Source of the DNA: Streptomyces naganishii JCM 4654
GTDB taxonomy: Bacteria > Actinomycetota > Actinomycetes > Streptomycetales > Streptomycetaceae
Assembly: GCF_014650575.1 (NCBI RefSeq)
Contig: NZ_BMVF01000033.1
Coordinates: 1 to 43,456, forward strand
DNA length: 43,456 bases
Direction: 5' to 3'
The notes beneath the pieces were generated by a model that did no database searches, was not told the DNA's origin, and was given only the letters and a program-made list of their open reading frames with translations. Below are positions 40,999 to 43,456 of the stretch, piece by piece. Within the stretch, counting starts at the first letter, position 1. Every line of letters begins with the position of its first letter. The position numbers were made by a program, and so were the translations under genes.

Positions 40999-41559
40999 AT
41001 GACTCTCGCGCTGATGAAACACGACGCGGTCGACATCCTGACGCGCCAGCACGCCCAGATCCGGCGCGGCTTCTACCGCGCCGCGCTGCCCGGACCCGGC
41101 AGGCGCCGGGCCTTCGAGCGGCTGATGCGGCTGCTCGCGGTGCACGAGGCCGCCGAAGAGGCGCACGTCCACCCGGTGGCCCGCCGCGTCCTCGCCTCCG
41201 GAGCGGCCCTCGCGGCCCGCCGCCGGCAGGAGGAGAAGGAGGCGAAGAAGCTCCTCGTCGCCCTGCTGCACACCGGGCCCGACGGCAAGGGGTACCTGCG
41301 CCGTCTGGGCGAGGCCCGCCGTGCGGTGCTCGCCCACGCGGCCCGCGAGGAGCGCGAGGAGTTCGCGGCGCTGCGCCGGGCGGTCAGCGGCCGGCGGCTG
41401 CGCCTACTCGGCGCCGAGGTGCGCCTCACCCAGGCCTACGCGCCGACCCGCCCGCACCGCTGGGTCAACAACGAGGTGGCCAACAAACTGGCGGCCCCCC
41501 TGCTCGGCCCGTTCGACCGCGCCCGCGACATGCTCCAGCACGCCGTGCACCGCACCTGA
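40999..41559 (+). CDS. Hemerythrin-domain protein with an incomplete metal site
   Basis: A 186-aa helical protein of the HHE hemerythrin family. His18 in LTRQHAQI, His49/Glu53 in LLAVHEAAEEAHVHPV and His113/Glu117 in LAHAAREEREEF fit three of the four helices' ligands. In the third helix, where its neighbour has DEHLAEHMAVKKLL, this protein reads RRQEEKEAKKLL, so the expected His is replaced by Glu (about residue 79). It may therefore bind iron weakly or bind one iron. The ATG at 40999 has GGAGGC eight bases upstream. It precedes the second hemerythrin gene by 187 bases in which I see no promoter or hairpin. Confidence 0.85.
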   Translation: MTLALMKHDAVDILTRQHAQIRRGFYRAALPGPGRRRAFERLMRLLAVHEAAEEAHVHPVARRVLASGAALAARRRQEEKEAKKLLVALLHTGPDGKGYLRRLGEARRAVLAHAAREEREEFAALRRAVSGRRLRLLGAEVRLTQAYAPTRPHRWVNNEVANKLAAPLLGPFDRARDMLQHAVHRT

Positions 41560-41746
41560 CCCCGCGGCCCCCGCGCGCCCGCCTCACTCCACCGGCCCTC
41601 CACGGCGGGCGGCGGGCGGTGCGCGGGGGCAGCCTGGTGGACGGACGGACAGCCTTCCCGCCCGGGCGGCGTCCGTGCCCGGCCGCGGAACCCGGCCACG
41701 GAACCGAAGCGGCCGCAGGTCGCCGCCTGGCCCGAGGAAAGGTGCG

Positions 41747-42288
41747 ATGGACGCGATCGAGTTGTTGAAGCACGACCACCGCATGGTGGAACAGCTGTTC
41801 CGCGACTATCACGCCGCGGCCTCCGACACCCAGCGGCGCGGGGTGGCCGAGCTGGCGATCCGCGAGCTGTCCAAGCACGCGGCCCTCGAGGAGATGATGG
41901 TCTACCCCATGGCCAGGAAGGTGCTGCCGGACGGCGCGGAAGAGATCGACGAGCACCTCGCCGAGCACATGGCGGTCAAGAAGCTGCTGCTGGCCCTCGA
42001 CAAGCTCCCCGCCGGCGACGAGCGCGAGCCCGAGCTCATGGCCCAGCTCAGGCGCGAGGTCGAGGAGCACATCCGCGAGGAAGAGGGCGAGATGATGCCC
42101 CAGCTGCGCGAGCACGTCTCCCAGCAGGACCTCGACGAACTGGGCCGGCTGCTGGACCAGGCCAAGCAGGGCGCCCCCACCCGCCCGCACCCCGGCGCCC
42201 CCGACCACCCGCCGGCGCTCACCGCGCTCGGACCGGTGGCCGCCGCCTACGACCGATTCCGCGACCGTCTCCAGGGGAGGCCCAGGAC

Positions 42289-42292
<4 letters not shown>
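41747..42292 (+). CDS. Hemerythrin-domain protein coupled to the hydrogenase
   Basis: A 181-aa HHE protein with a full set of likely di-iron ligands: His9 or His11 in LLKHDHRMVEQLF, His44 and Glu48 in SKHAALEEMMVYP, His70 and His74 in DEHLAEHMAVKKLL, and His108 with Glu112 in VEEHIREEEGEMMP. A Pro/His-rich linker follows (about 143-160). Hemerythrin proteins bind O2 or sense O2, NO or iron. The ATG at 41747 has GAGGAAAGG upstream. The stop overlaps the ATG of the hydrogenase small subunit (ATGA), so both are made from one mRNA with coupled translation; protection or O2 sensing for the enzyme is an attractive inference. Confidence 0.92.
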
Positions 42293-43377
<1,085 letters not shown>

Positions 43378-43396
43378 GAAAGATGAGGTGCACACG

Positions 43397-43456
43397 GACA
43401 TGACGGCTACGGAGTCCCGTTCGGCGGGGCGCAGACCCGCGCAACTGGTGGACATG
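43397..43456. repeat. Right copy of the 60-bp perfect terminal inverted repeat
   Basis: Exact reverse complement of bases 1-60. The identity begins three bases before the large-subunit ATG and runs to the last base of the window. Confidence 0.95.
43400..43456 (+). CDS. hhyL: Partial: N-terminus of the hydrogenase large subunit, cut by the window edge
   Basis: The ATG at 43400 has GAGGTG about nine bases upstream and follows the small-subunit stop by 22 bases. The 19 codons present give MTATESRSAGRRPAQLVDM, a typical start of the group 1h large subunit, which holds the nickel-iron H2-oxidising site. The metal-binding cysteines lie beyond the window. The sequence is identical to the partial gene at the left edge. 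Confidence 0.85.
   Translation, partial: MTATESRSAGRRPAQLVDM

Overview
The window is high-GC DNA with strong GC third-position bias, GTG and TTG starts, Tat and Sec signal peptides, SpoIIE-type phosphatases, PucR and HrdB-like regulators and DasR-type operators. All of this points to a Streptomyces or close relative. It looks like chromosomal accessory-arm DNA; I see no transposase, integrase, phage module or CRISPR array. Most names below come from recognising motifs and family layout by eye, without database searches.

Layout. 1-1.7 kb: the first 19 codons of a [NiFe]-hydrogenase large subunit run off the left edge, overlapped by an unrecognised 554-aa protein gene. 1.9-6.9 kb: a small glycosylase-like protein, an SDR, a YihY/BrkB membrane protein, a RecQ-type helicase and a small conserved protein. 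7-9.6 kb: a secreted GH18 chitinase with two DasR-like operators, divergent from a group-2 sigma factor, then a tiny membrane protein. 9.8-14.2 kb: an NAD kinase paralogue and an SRPBCC/FAD-oxidoreductase/SDR operon. 14.3-20 kb: a membrane PP2C phosphatase, LysR and FUSC genes, and a CtaG/DUF2243 pair. 20.3-23.5 kb: a repeat-rich secreted peptide, an alcohol dehydrogenase, an unusual tRNA-Gly(UCC)-like gene with a terminator, an aldo/keto reductase and a short possible remnant. 23.6-29.5 kb: efeO-efeB iron uptake genes without efeU, a secreted phosphoesterase and a secreted lipase. 29.8-37.7 kb: two large sensor phosphatases of the PP2C plus anti-sigma-kinase type on either side of a cysteine-free ribosomal protein bL33 gene, then a GNAT acetyltransferase and a long GapB-type GAPDH. 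38-43.5 kb: a PucR regulator, a zinc-ribbon protein divergent from a SigF-type sigma factor across a striking inverted-repeat operator, a holin-like membrane protein, two hemerythrin-domain proteins, and the small subunit plus the start of the large subunit of a group 1h (actinobacterial high-affinity) [NiFe] hydrogenase.

How the parts may work together. The right end reads as a dormancy or starvation module: high-affinity H2 oxidation, hemerythrin O2/iron proteins translationally coupled to it, and a sporulation/stress-type sigma factor. Several genes in the middle are signalling proteins of the kind that control alternative sigma factors by phosphorylation.

The strangest structural fact is that the outermost 60 bases at each end are perfect inverted copies of each other. 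Both carry the start of the hydrogenase large-subunit gene, each with its own different upstream gene and ribosome binding site. Either hhyL is duplicated in inverted orientation around this 43-kb segment and the assembly broke at the repeat, or the contig ends are artefactual.
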